From positions 5,617 to 69,616 of the forward strand of contig JBNKKR010000017.1 in the NCBI GenBank assembly GCA_050291935.1: a DNA stretch of 64,000 bases, given 5' to 3'. This stretch comes from Desulfocapsa sp050291935 (lineage in GTDB: Bacteria; Desulfobacterota; Desulfobulbia; Desulfobulbales; Desulfocapsaceae). Both the position numbers and the translations under genes were made by a program. Of this stretch, positions 8,228 to 15,630 are shown piece after piece (position 1 is the first letter of the stretch; the number at the start of each line of letters is the position of its first letter). Under the pieces are notes generated by a model. It saw only the letters and a program-made list of their open reading frames with translations. It ran no database searches and was not told the origin of the DNA.

Positions 8228-9652
8228 ATGAAGAAAAGGACCACACTTTCATTAGTTGCGTTAAGCGCACTATTTGGAAGTAGCGTGGGGCTTGCAAATG
8301 ACCATGCCGAAATGACTGGCCCCTTTGAAACCCCCATGGAGGTAACAGCAATGTGCCTCGAGTGCCATGAGGATGCTGCCACCGAAGTAATGGCAACATC
8401 TCACTGGACATGGGAAAGGGAGCAATACATTGAAGGCAAAGGCAAGGTAATGCGTGGAAAAAAGAATGCCTTTAATAACTTTTGCATCTCCATCAATTCA
8501 AACGAACCCCGCTGTACCAGTTGCCATGTTGGCTATGGTTGGAAAGATAACAGCTTTGATTTTAGCGATCCTACAAAAGTTGACTGTCTTGTTTGCCACG
8601 ACACCACTGGCACCTACAAGAAACCGGGTGCAGGTGCTGGTATGCCTGCTGGGTATACCGGCAAAGAATCCATGGATAAGAAACCGGTTGATTTAGTAAA
8701 AGTTGCTCAAAATGTCGGTATTCCTGATCGTGGAAATTGTATCACTTGTCATGCCAACGGTGGTGGTGGCAACAATGTCAAACCAGGCGATATGAGTGAA
8801 GCCATGCGCAAGCCCTCCAAAGAGCTTGATGTCCACATGGCGGCAGACGGTTTGAATTTCAGTTGTCAACAATGTCATAAGACTGAAAGCCATAATATTC
8901 CTGGAAACTCTCTTATCGTTTCTCCAGGAGCTGAGACAACCATGGCCTGTACCGATTGTCATGGTGATACACCGCATCACTATTTTCCAACGGCATCAAA
9001 ATACAATGCGCATGCAAAGCGTATCGCATGCCAGACCTGCCACATTACTCATTTTGCCAAAGCAGACGGCACCAAAATGAGCTGGGATTGGTCGGAAGCG
9101 GCCACCACCCTTGAGGAAGGCAAAAAGAAAAAGGTTGAAAAGAAACATGGCCACAAAGTCTACATATGGAAAAAAGGTCGTTTTACCTATGAAGACAATG
9201 TGGTGCCCGAATACCGCTGGTTCAATGGCAATGCAGGTGCGTATACCATGGGGGATAAGATAGATCCGAGCAAGGTAACCAGACTCAATTACCCCTTGGG
9301 TGATAAAAATGATCCAAGTGCCAAAATTATGCCATTCAAGATTCATAAAGGTAATCAGATTTATGATACCAAAAATATGTATCTGGTAACCCCAAAAGTC
9401 TTTGGCTATAAGGGAGATAAAGAGGCATTCTGGACCACTTTCGACTGGATAAAAGCTGCAACGGCAGGTATGAAAGCAACCGGGCTTGATTTCTCCGGCG
9501 AATATGACTTTACCAAAACGGAAACCTACTGGCCGATCAATCATCAGGTTGATCCTAAAGAGAAGGCCCTGAAATGTCTTGATTGCCATAAGGGTGGAAC
9601 CCGTATGGATTGGAAAGCCCTTGGCTATGAAGGCGATCCAATGACAAAGTAA
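8228..9652 (+). CDS. Octaheme c-type cytochrome, tetrathionate reductase (Otr) family
   Basis: Secreted multiheme cytochrome of the Otr family; characterised members reduce tetrathionate, nitrite or hydroxylamine in vitro, but the physiological substrate is unclear. The 474-residue product has a signal peptide (1-23) and exactly eight CXXCH motifs, at Cys43, 96, 120, 171, 213, 241, 268 and 450. The large gap between hemes 7 and 8 is characteristic of the family. The start at 8228 is set by GGGAGG 8 nt upstream and by the signal peptide; the open frame extends upstream but without features. It stands alone with its own terminator (9691-9733), so its electron donor must be encoded elsewhere. 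In a sulfur-cycling anaerobe it could act on sulfur oxyanions or nitrogen compounds. Confidence 0.9.
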   Translation: MKKRTTLSLVALSALFGSSVGLANDHAEMTGPFETPMEVTAMCLECHEDAATEVMATSHWTWEREQYIEGKGKVMRGKKNAFNNFCISINSNEPRCTSCHVGYGWKDNSFDFSDPTKVDCLVCHDTTGTYKKPGAGAGMPAGYTGKESMDKKPVDLVKVAQNVGIPDRGNCITCHANGGGGNNVKPGDMSEAMRKPSKELDVHMAADGLNFSCQQCHKTESHNIPGNSLIVSPGAETTMACTDCHGDTPHHYFPTASKYNAHAKRIACQTCHITHFAKADGTKMSWDWSEAATTLEEGKKKKVEKKHGHKVYIWKKGRFTYEDNVVPEYRWFNGNAGAYTMGDKIDPSKVTRLNYPLGDKNDPSAKIMPFKIHKGNQIYDTKNMYLVTPKVFGYKGDKEAFWTTFDWIKAATAGMKATGLDFSGEYDFTKTETYWPINHQVDPKEKALKCLDCHKGGTRMDWKALGYEGDPMTK

Positions 9653-9690
9653 TGGTTTTACAAAACTCCTGAGAAGTACCTTTCTCAATG

Positions 9691-9733
9691 AAGCCCCGTA
9701 GGCTGTTATGGCCTATGGGGCTTTTCTTTTTTT
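9691..9733 (+). terminator. Rho-independent terminator after the octaheme cytochrome
   Basis: A 13-bp stem with one G-U pair (9691-9703 with 9711-9723), 7-nt loop, followed by a T-rich tract interrupted by one C. It sits 38 bp after the cytochrome stop. Confidence 0.9.
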
Positions 9734-9765
9734 AGATTCAACACTTGAAAATATGGCTGCAAGAG

Positions 9766-10485
9766 TTACTTATTGTTTAAAATATCCTCTATGCTTTTAT
9801 CGCCAACTTTCCTTGCAAATATTGCCTCAAGCAGTGGTTGTACTTTTGGCATCTCTTCTTCAACTAATAAAAAACCTGGTAAAGGCAAAGCCTTGGTTAC
9901 ATTTGCCCTGCATTGATCAGCAAGAGACGCTGGCAAATAATTCCTATACACTCTGTTTTCCGGTAGATCACAAAGGGATAGCAATACATCAAACATATTG
10001 CCATAATATTCGCCCTGCCCAAGATGCTCAATGACCTGCATAACCGCAGAAGAAGCAGATAGATAGTGTTCTGCTATTAGCGCAGGGGAGTTCGGCCCAC
10101 ATTTTTTCGAAGAGATAAAACAACGACAGGAAAATGGTCTCACCTCATAAATAGTACAGTAATTTCCCTCAAGAAAAGGGCATATCTCTGCATTCCCATA
10201 GGACTCAGGGACACTCTCTTCTCCGGCAAGACAACTTGCAGCAAAACCGTTGGTTGTAAGGAGCTGCTTTTTGGTTTGTCCCTTTTCCTGCAATTTGGCA
10301 GCGAACCACTCTTCTTTGCCTTCTTCTCGAATTTTTCGATGAATAGACTCTCCTTCAACGGCAGTAATCTGTACATTTTGCGTACAACAGGCAGCACAGC
10401 CTTTTTGGCACACATTGTCCTCATTTTGCCACTGCTCAAATTCTTCCACTATGGCCTGTAAAACTTTCTCTTTTATGGGGAGCAT
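9766..10485 (-). CDS. YkgJ-family cysteine-cluster (putative Fe-S/Zn) protein
   Basis: A 239-residue cytoplasmic protein of the YkgJ/CxxCxxCC family. It has C-x3-C-x2-C-C at residues 26-34 and a second group of cysteines in C-P-F-L-E-G-x-Y-C-x-I-Y-E-x-R-P-F-x-C-R-x-F at about 102-121, the classic YkgJ layout, so it probably binds an Fe-S cluster or zinc. Function is unknown for most of the family. It is the last gene of a three-gene minus-strand cluster, 63 bp after the FIST-like gene. Confidence 0.8.
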   Translation of the reverse strand: MLPIKEKVLQAIVEEFEQWQNEDNVCQKGCAACCTQNVQITAVEGESIHRKIREEGKEEWFAAKLQEKGQTKKQLLTTNGFAASCLAGEESVPESYGNAEICPFLEGNYCTIYEVRPFSCRCFISSKKCGPNSPALIAEHYLSASSAVMQVIEHLGQGEYYGNMFDVLLSLCDLPENRVYRNYLPASLADQCRANVTKALPLPGFLLVEEEMPKVQPLLEAIFARKVGDKSIEDILNNK

Positions 10486-10548
10486 TTTTTATTTTTTCCT
10501 TGCAATTGAAAATAGAAGCGTAATGGGCTGGTAAAACTTCGTCCATTA

Positions 10549-11550
10549 TTAATACTCTTCAATAGATAAGTACACGAGGGTTTGATTGAGTAGCTGATAG
10601 GCAATTTCACCAAAAGTCATGGGACCCATCATTGGTGGTGTTTTTTTCCCTTCCAGATCTGAGTAAAGGTAGTTCAAAATACAGTTACAACTAAATGCTA
10701 CCTGCTGGTCATTATCCTCAATTGCGGACATAAAAGCGTCAATATAATCGGGGACAGTTTTTGCCAGTTTATACTCCACCCCTTCAAAAACCGGCGCAAA
10801 AAACGATACCGTTTTCAGCTCCTTATCAACCTCCTGAAACGACACATTAATCATTGCTCCAGAATAATCCGCCACCAAAGGCTGTTTGGTATCAATATTA
10901 TTTTCGAGAATATATTCCGCAAAATTTTGTTCCACTCCATTTACCAAAACATCTGTAACATTAAAACCGGAGGAGCCGAACTCAAAACTATCCCCGTCGC
11001 CCTGTTCAAGAATATTTATAATTCCAATATTGGCAACAAAGTTTGGCTTTAGCGTTACATGCATAACAAGGGCTCTGTCAGTATAATTTTGGCCATTCCC
11101 TCCATTAAATACTCGTGGTTTGGCAGATTCCATATCATCAAGATGTACCCCCGCTACCCACCCAGCTATGGGTTTTATATACATCTCCTCATATTCCGGT
11201 GCATTTTGCGCGTATTGCAGATGGATATCAGTTAAGGCAGGCAAAAATAACATACTAAACCCATCGTCAGGCGCTTCTTTTGCTATATTCTGGATAGTAT
11301 TTATGTTGTATGTTTTGATATGAATTTTTTGTGCTTTCTTTGCGTCAAGCTGATGGACAAATATTTTATCTTTACTTACCTGACCACCATCCGGGGACAT
11401 AAAATATGGAATAGTAGCGCCTATCCACCGCCCTTTTGGTAATTTGGCAAGAAGAGATTCATCCCCCGCTAACCATAACACCTTTCCGCTTTTTATTGCT
11501 TTTTCAGTTTCTTCCACTGAATAGAGTCGTGGCTCTAAAAATACTGACAT
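10549..11550 (-). CDS. FIST-like sensory protein (DUF6976-type)
   Basis: A 333-residue soluble protein with no signal peptide or membrane helix. The C-terminal part resembles FIST_C: F-S-C-N-C-I-x-N-Y at about 285, then G-P-M-T-F-G-E-I-A and L-N-Q-T-L-V-Y-L-S at the end, where FIST_C has its G-E-I and N-Q-T signatures. The N-terminal half has a G-x-W-I-G-A-T-I-P-Y-F segment comparable to FIST_N. FIST domains are intracellular ligand sensors. The start at 11550 is fixed by a strong GGAGG 7 nt upstream. It lies between a zinc-ribbon repeat protein and a YkgJ protein in one orientation. The DUF6976 name is from memory and should be checked. Confidence 0.6.
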   Translation of the reverse strand: MSVFLEPRLYSVEETEKAIKSGKVLWLAGDESLLAKLPKGRWIGATIPYFMSPDGGQVSKDKIFVHQLDAKKAQKIHIKTYNINTIQNIAKEAPDDGFSMLFLPALTDIHLQYAQNAPEYEEMYIKPIAGWVAGVHLDDMESAKPRVFNGGNGQNYTDRALVMHVTLKPNFVANIGIINILEQGDGDSFEFGSSGFNVTDVLVNGVEQNFAEYILENNIDTKQPLVADYSGAMINVSFQEVDKELKTVSFFAPVFEGVEYKLAKTVPDYIDAFMSAIEDNDQQVAFSCNCILNYLYSDLEGKKTPPMMGPMTFGEIAYQLLNQTLVYLSIEEY

Positions 11551-11658
11551 CACTATTCCTCCAAGCAGGATTTCGAAATTTTCCAAATAAGTACAACTTG
11601 GTCCAATTGTTTTCAACTAACAAAAATAAAGATATTCTTACGAAACTCCCTGCTGTTT

Positions 11659-12711
11659 TTAGCTAAGCGCCTCAGCATCTCTTAACTGTTTTATTTCATC
11701 CGACAATACCTTCTCATTTTTGACAAAATAGTCATGTATATTTCGTATGGATGCATTGAGTAACTCTTCTGAGTGCTTTCGCGCGAACGCTTTTTGCGAC
11801 TGACCAATGATCATCTGCAAACTTACATACCTTGTGGATATTTTTAAGCCTTCTGCAACAAGCTTTCGCCAAGCATCTGAACTTTCACCTGGAACAGAAG
11901 TTTGCATAGTATCGTTATCAGTTATTTTTTTGACATTAACCCTCTTTTGACCATTGATAATTGCAATCTCATCTTCCAGAAACTTTTCGTTTTTAATAAA
12001 AAATTGACGCAGCGTTTTTACTCCAATAATTCCCGTTTCCATTGTGGGAGTCTTCATATACATTGACTGGACATGACTTATAACCATTCCCAATGCGACA
12101 CTCTTCGACTTAATGGAAAGCTGACCTTTGACAAGTTTAGTCCAATTTGGGTGTTTAAGTTCGGGAATAGAAGTAACAGTTGTAGAATCTTGCGTTTCTC
12201 CTGACGGCCCCTTAGACGTACCTTTTTTCACAAAACCGGAAACCTCTAAAATCTGACGGATCTCTTCCAGCCTGAGGTTGAGAAGTTTGGCCACCACTTT
12301 CGCATCTTTTAACGATTCTATCTGTCCTAGCACTAAATTGTAAAGTGCCGTACTACAATTGGTCCCGGGGTTTTTCCATGTACGCATACAAATACAGTCG
12401 TCTTGTAAAGAATGGACAGATTCTGGCTGTGGAACATGGAGATAGGTGGGATAACCTAGTGTTTCCAGGTGCCTGATGGTGACCAAGGAATATTCGTTAT
12501 CTAAGGGCAATTTAGCATTGCAATGGGGACAAATGGATTTTTTTCCAAGGCCAATTTTTGCTTTTGTAAAACCAAAAAAGAGCTTCTTCTCTATACCCTT
12601 GTACCCAAGATAGATATCCAGCCTTTTCTCTTCCTCACTAAGCACAGCTTCTCTTACTTGCCAGGGAGGTTGTAAGTTCAGCAACTTATTAAAAAACTCA
12701 ATATGTTTCAT
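11659..12711 (-). CDS. ISL3-transposase-like zinc-ribbon protein with two tandem helical repeats
   Basis: A 350-residue protein. Residues 1-125 resemble the N-terminal zinc-ribbon of ISL3-family (IS204/IS1001/IS1165) transposases: P-W-Q-V, L-D-I-Y-L, C-P-H-C (61-64), R-H-L-E-T-L-G-Y, then C-I-C (106-108). No DDE catalytic domain follows. Instead there are two copies of an approximately 63-residue domain (187-249 and 278-340) that align without gaps at a 91-residue offset: W190/W281, K-L-V, M-V-I/M-I-I, and F-x-K-N-E-K-x-L-x-D-E-I at 238-249/329-340; even the linkers (T-S-I-P / T-S-V-P) match. It may be a domesticated DNA-binding protein. The ATG at 12711 has GAGGAG 6 nt upstream. First gene of the cluster leading to the FIST-like and YkgJ genes. 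Confidence 0.6.
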   Translation of the reverse strand: MKHIEFFNKLLNLQPPWQVREAVLSEEEKRLDIYLGYKGIEKKLFFGFTKAKIGLGKKSICPHCNAKLPLDNEYSLVTIRHLETLGYPTYLHVPQPESVHSLQDDCICMRTWKNPGTNCSTALYNLVLGQIESLKDAKVVAKLLNLRLEEIRQILEVSGFVKKGTSKGPSGETQDSTTVTSIPELKHPNWTKLVKGQLSIKSKSVALGMVISHVQSMYMKTPTMETGIIGVKTLRQFFIKNEKFLEDEIAIINGQKRVNVKKITDNDTMQTSVPGESSDAWRKLVAEGLKISTRYVSLQMIIGQSQKAFARKHSEELLNASIRNIHDYFVKNEKVLSDEIKQLRDAEALS

Positions 12712-13159
12712 TTATTTCTCCTCACAAAGGAGCTCCTTCATATCATTATCTACCACTAAAAGATAAATCTCTTCTTGTTTAATCATTTTCACAGGCAATA
12801 TAAGCATATACACAATACAAGAACCCAATAGACACGAAAAAGCAACAACTCAAAATAGTGTTTGCCTCCTCATATATTTTATTTGAGCCACCACCTTTAA
12901 ACAAAAATATCTCTACAGGTCAACCTGAAGGTGTATTTTTTCTGCTCATAAAAAAACTACCGGGTATTCAGAAACTATTTTTTAAGGAGAAACGTTACCG
13001 TGTAGTTAAGTTATCGATTGTTAGCCAGCAATATAAGTATTCAATTTTTCTTGATGGGTAAAATATGTTATGGTATTGCTTGATATAAAAGTTTAAACTT
13101 ACGGCTAATACACTTCACACTAACACTATCGCCTCACCTTCCCATTATATAACAGACAA
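12712..13159. other. AT-rich divergent intergenic region
   Basis: About 450 bp between the zinc-ribbon repeat gene (minus) and the cis/trans isomerase gene (plus). It holds a 12-bp palindrome, AAGGAGCTCCTT, at 12727-12738 just upstream of the minus-strand ribosome-binding site. A 67-codon open frame at 12858-13061 lacks a ribosome-binding site and is not accepted as a gene. No convincing promoter or RNA was recognised. Confidence 0.4.
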
Positions 13160-15553
13160 ATGCAAACACCTTCAATTACAAGTAAAACAATACAACCATT
13201 TCTTTTATTGATTATTCTTCTTGGCGGATGTAGCAAACAACCTCCCCCTCCCCTGCTTGTTCAGATACCTGAACGGACCATCCATTATCTCAGTGAAGTA
13301 AAACCCATCCTTGATAAGCGCTGCGCCGTTTGTCATTCCTGCTACAACTCTCCATGCCAGCTAAAACTGAACTCATATGAAGGGGTGGACCGTGGCGGAA
13401 GTAAAAAGGCCGTATACAATGCCACCAGACTCACCACCATGGATCCCACCAGGCTTTTTATCGATGCAAAAAACACGGATGAGTGGCGAACAAAGGATTT
13501 TCATAGCGTAATCGAATCATCAGCAGATGGTGGTTTTAACAATTCACTCATGTTGCAAATTCTTGACCATAAAATGCATCACCCCAAAAGTGCAGGAGAT
13601 TACTATTCAGAGGCGGAAGACCTTACCTGTTCCGCAAGTGCAATTGAGCTTGATGGATTTTTAAAAAAACACCCCAACCGAGGGATGCCATTTGGTTTTC
13701 CACCTCTTAGCCAAAAGGAATTTACTCTTATTGCTGGATGGCTCGCCCAAGGAGCCCATGGGCCCACTGCTGACGAACAAAAACAGCTAATAACTCCACA
13801 GATGAGCGATTCCAAAGAAATTGAAAAGTGGGAAGCATTCTTTAACAACCCGGACCCAAAATACAGCATGACCGCACGGTATCTTTACGAGCACCTTTTT
13901 CTTGCACATATCAAATTTAACACCGACAGCAACGAATTTTATGAACTGCTCCGTTCCACAACACCACCGGGCGAAATCGTGCAACTTATCAACACAGTAC
14001 GACCTTACGATGATCCTGAAACAGAAAACTTCTACTACAGATTTCGTAAGATTCACTCCACCATTGTCCATAAAACCCATATGGTCTTTGCACTGGATGA
14101 TATAAAACTTGCCAGGTTCCAGGAGCTTTTTATTCAGCCAGATTGGCTGCAACCACCACATTCAGTCGGGTTTGACCCAAAAATAAGTGCTAATCCTTTT
14201 GTCTGTTTTGAACAAATTCCACCACGTTCCAGGTACCAGTTTCTCCTGGATAATGCTCACTATATCATCATGACCTTTATCCGCGGTCCCGTCTGTCGTG
14301 GTCAGGTTGCCTTAAACGTAATCCCTGACCACTTTTGGATTATGTTTCAAGATCCTGACCATGATCTTTCAGTGATGCATCCAGCCTTTCTTAAATTACA
14401 AAAAGACAACTTAATCATGCCCATTGAAAAGGGCAGCGAATTTCCAGTCTATAAGCTGATTGGTAACCGTTACGACAAAGCGGTACACAGATACTACAAA
14501 GCAAGGCAGGATTTTTATATGTCCCATAACTATGATGGCATGGGCTATGATTCCATCTGGAAGGGAAACACAGCAAATGATAGCCCCCTGTTAACGGTAT
14601 ACCGCCACTTTGACAGCGCTTCAGTTCACAAAGGAGTCTTAGGTGATCTTCCCCGTACCATGTGGGTGATGGATTACCCCCTTATGGAAAGAATTTATTA
14701 CGCACTGGTCGCAGGATTTGATGTGTATGGCACCATCGGCCATCAACTGGCAATACGCCTCTACATGGATAGGCTCCGCGAGGAAGGAGAAAGCTCCTTT
14801 ATCGGTTTTATGGAGAAAAATATACGAAAAGATATGCTTCGCTCCTGGTACAAAGGCGTGGACCCGGACAATCTAAACTATTATGATGCTGACATTCCAA
14901 CTAAAATTGATTTTTCAACAAAAAACCCAAAACTTGAATTTATCCAGCATATAGTCAGCAATCATATCAATCCAGAAACAAAAATCGCATTTGATAAGGT
15001 GAATTTTGTGCCATCTGGCAACTATCCTGATTTACCTGAGCAGTATGAAACCATAGAGGACTACTTGCAGGCATTTCGCGCTGTTTCAAAGCCCGGCACT
15101 GCATTTTTTCAGATCGTTACCGATTACAATGCAAATCTTGCCTACGTACGTATACGGCGCAATGATGAAAAATACAGTGTCTTATCCATGGTGGTGAACC
15201 GTTGGCATGATAATGTTGCCTTTCCGTTTCTTGAACAAAACAGGCTTGATCCAAGCAAAGATAAGGTTGATTTTCTTGTGGGATTTCATGGCTCATATCC
15301 CAACTATTTTATTGATATTTCGCAAGATGATCTCCCTGTTTTTTTTGATTTAATGGTCAATTTGGACACCCTTGACAAAGAAGAGCGAACTGCCCGCTTT
15401 AACAAGTTCGGTATTAACCGTGCAAACCCCAAATTCTGGGACTATTACGATTGGTTCCAAAATAGATTTTTTGAGGATGACCCTGTACAGTCAGGTCTCT
15501 TTGATCTCAATCGCTACTACCACCGGGCTTCCGATGAACCGTTATTTTTTTAA
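13160..15553 (+). CDS. cti: Heme-containing fatty acid cis/trans isomerase (CTI) lipoprotein
   Basis: Converts cis to trans unsaturated fatty acids in membrane phospholipids without energy input, a fast rigidity response to solvents, heat or other stress. The 797-residue product (family length about 770-800) has a signal with a lipobox-like L-G-G-C (Cys24) and, as in known CTIs, one c-type heme site C-A-V-C-H at 55-59 immediately followed by C-Y-N-S-P-C-Q-L. The rest matches the CTI family throughout, including V-N-R-W-H-D-N and the D-E/T-W-D-Y-Y-like C-terminal segments. It is followed by glgP 77 bp later. CTI is best known from aerobic Pseudomonas and Vibrio, so its presence in an apparent strict anaerobe is unusual. 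Confidence 0.88.
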   Translation: MQTPSITSKTIQPFLLLIILLGGCSKQPPPPLLVQIPERTIHYLSEVKPILDKRCAVCHSCYNSPCQLKLNSYEGVDRGGSKKAVYNATRLTTMDPTRLFIDAKNTDEWRTKDFHSVIESSADGGFNNSLMLQILDHKMHHPKSAGDYYSEAEDLTCSASAIELDGFLKKHPNRGMPFGFPPLSQKEFTLIAGWLAQGAHGPTADEQKQLITPQMSDSKEIEKWEAFFNNPDPKYSMTARYLYEHLFLAHIKFNTDSNEFYELLRSTTPPGEIVQLINTVRPYDDPETENFYYRFRKIHSTIVHKTHMVFALDDIKLARFQELFIQPDWLQPPHSVGFDPKISANPFVCFEQIPPRSRYQFLLDNAHYIIMTFIRGPVCRGQVALNVIPDHFWIMFQDPDHDLSVMHPAFLKLQKDNLIMPIEKGSEFPVYKLIGNRYDKAVHRYYKARQDFYMSHNYDGMGYDSIWKGNTANDSPLLTVYRHFDSASVHKGVLGDLPRTMWVMDYPLMERIYYALVAGFDVYGTIGHQLAIRLYMDRLREEGESSFIGFMEKNIRKDMLRSWYKGVDPDNLNYYDADIPTKIDFSTKNPKLEFIQHIVSNHINPETKIAFDKVNFVPSGNYPDLPEQYETIEDYLQAFRAVSKPGTAFFQIVTDYNANLAYVRIRRNDEKYSVLSMVVNRWHDNVAFPFLEQNRLDPSKDKVDFLVGFHGSYPNYFIDISQDDLPVFFDLMVNLDTLDKEERTARFNKFGINRANPKFWDYYDWFQNRFFEDDPVQSGLFDLNRYYHRASDEPLFF

Positions 15554-15630
15554 CTGTTTACGTACTATTCCAACAATTTACAAGAGAACATAACACCGAT
15601 AACGGCTATTCCCTTATATGGAGAAGTAAG

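Noticed and set aside
11659..12711. Complete ISL3 insertion sequence
   Set aside because: Only the zinc-ribbon part is transposase-like; no DDE catalytic domain and no terminal inverted repeats were seen around the gene.
12858..13061. 67-codon open frame as a small gene
   Set aside because: No ribosome-binding site, odd composition, and it lies in an AT-rich gap where random open frames are expected.
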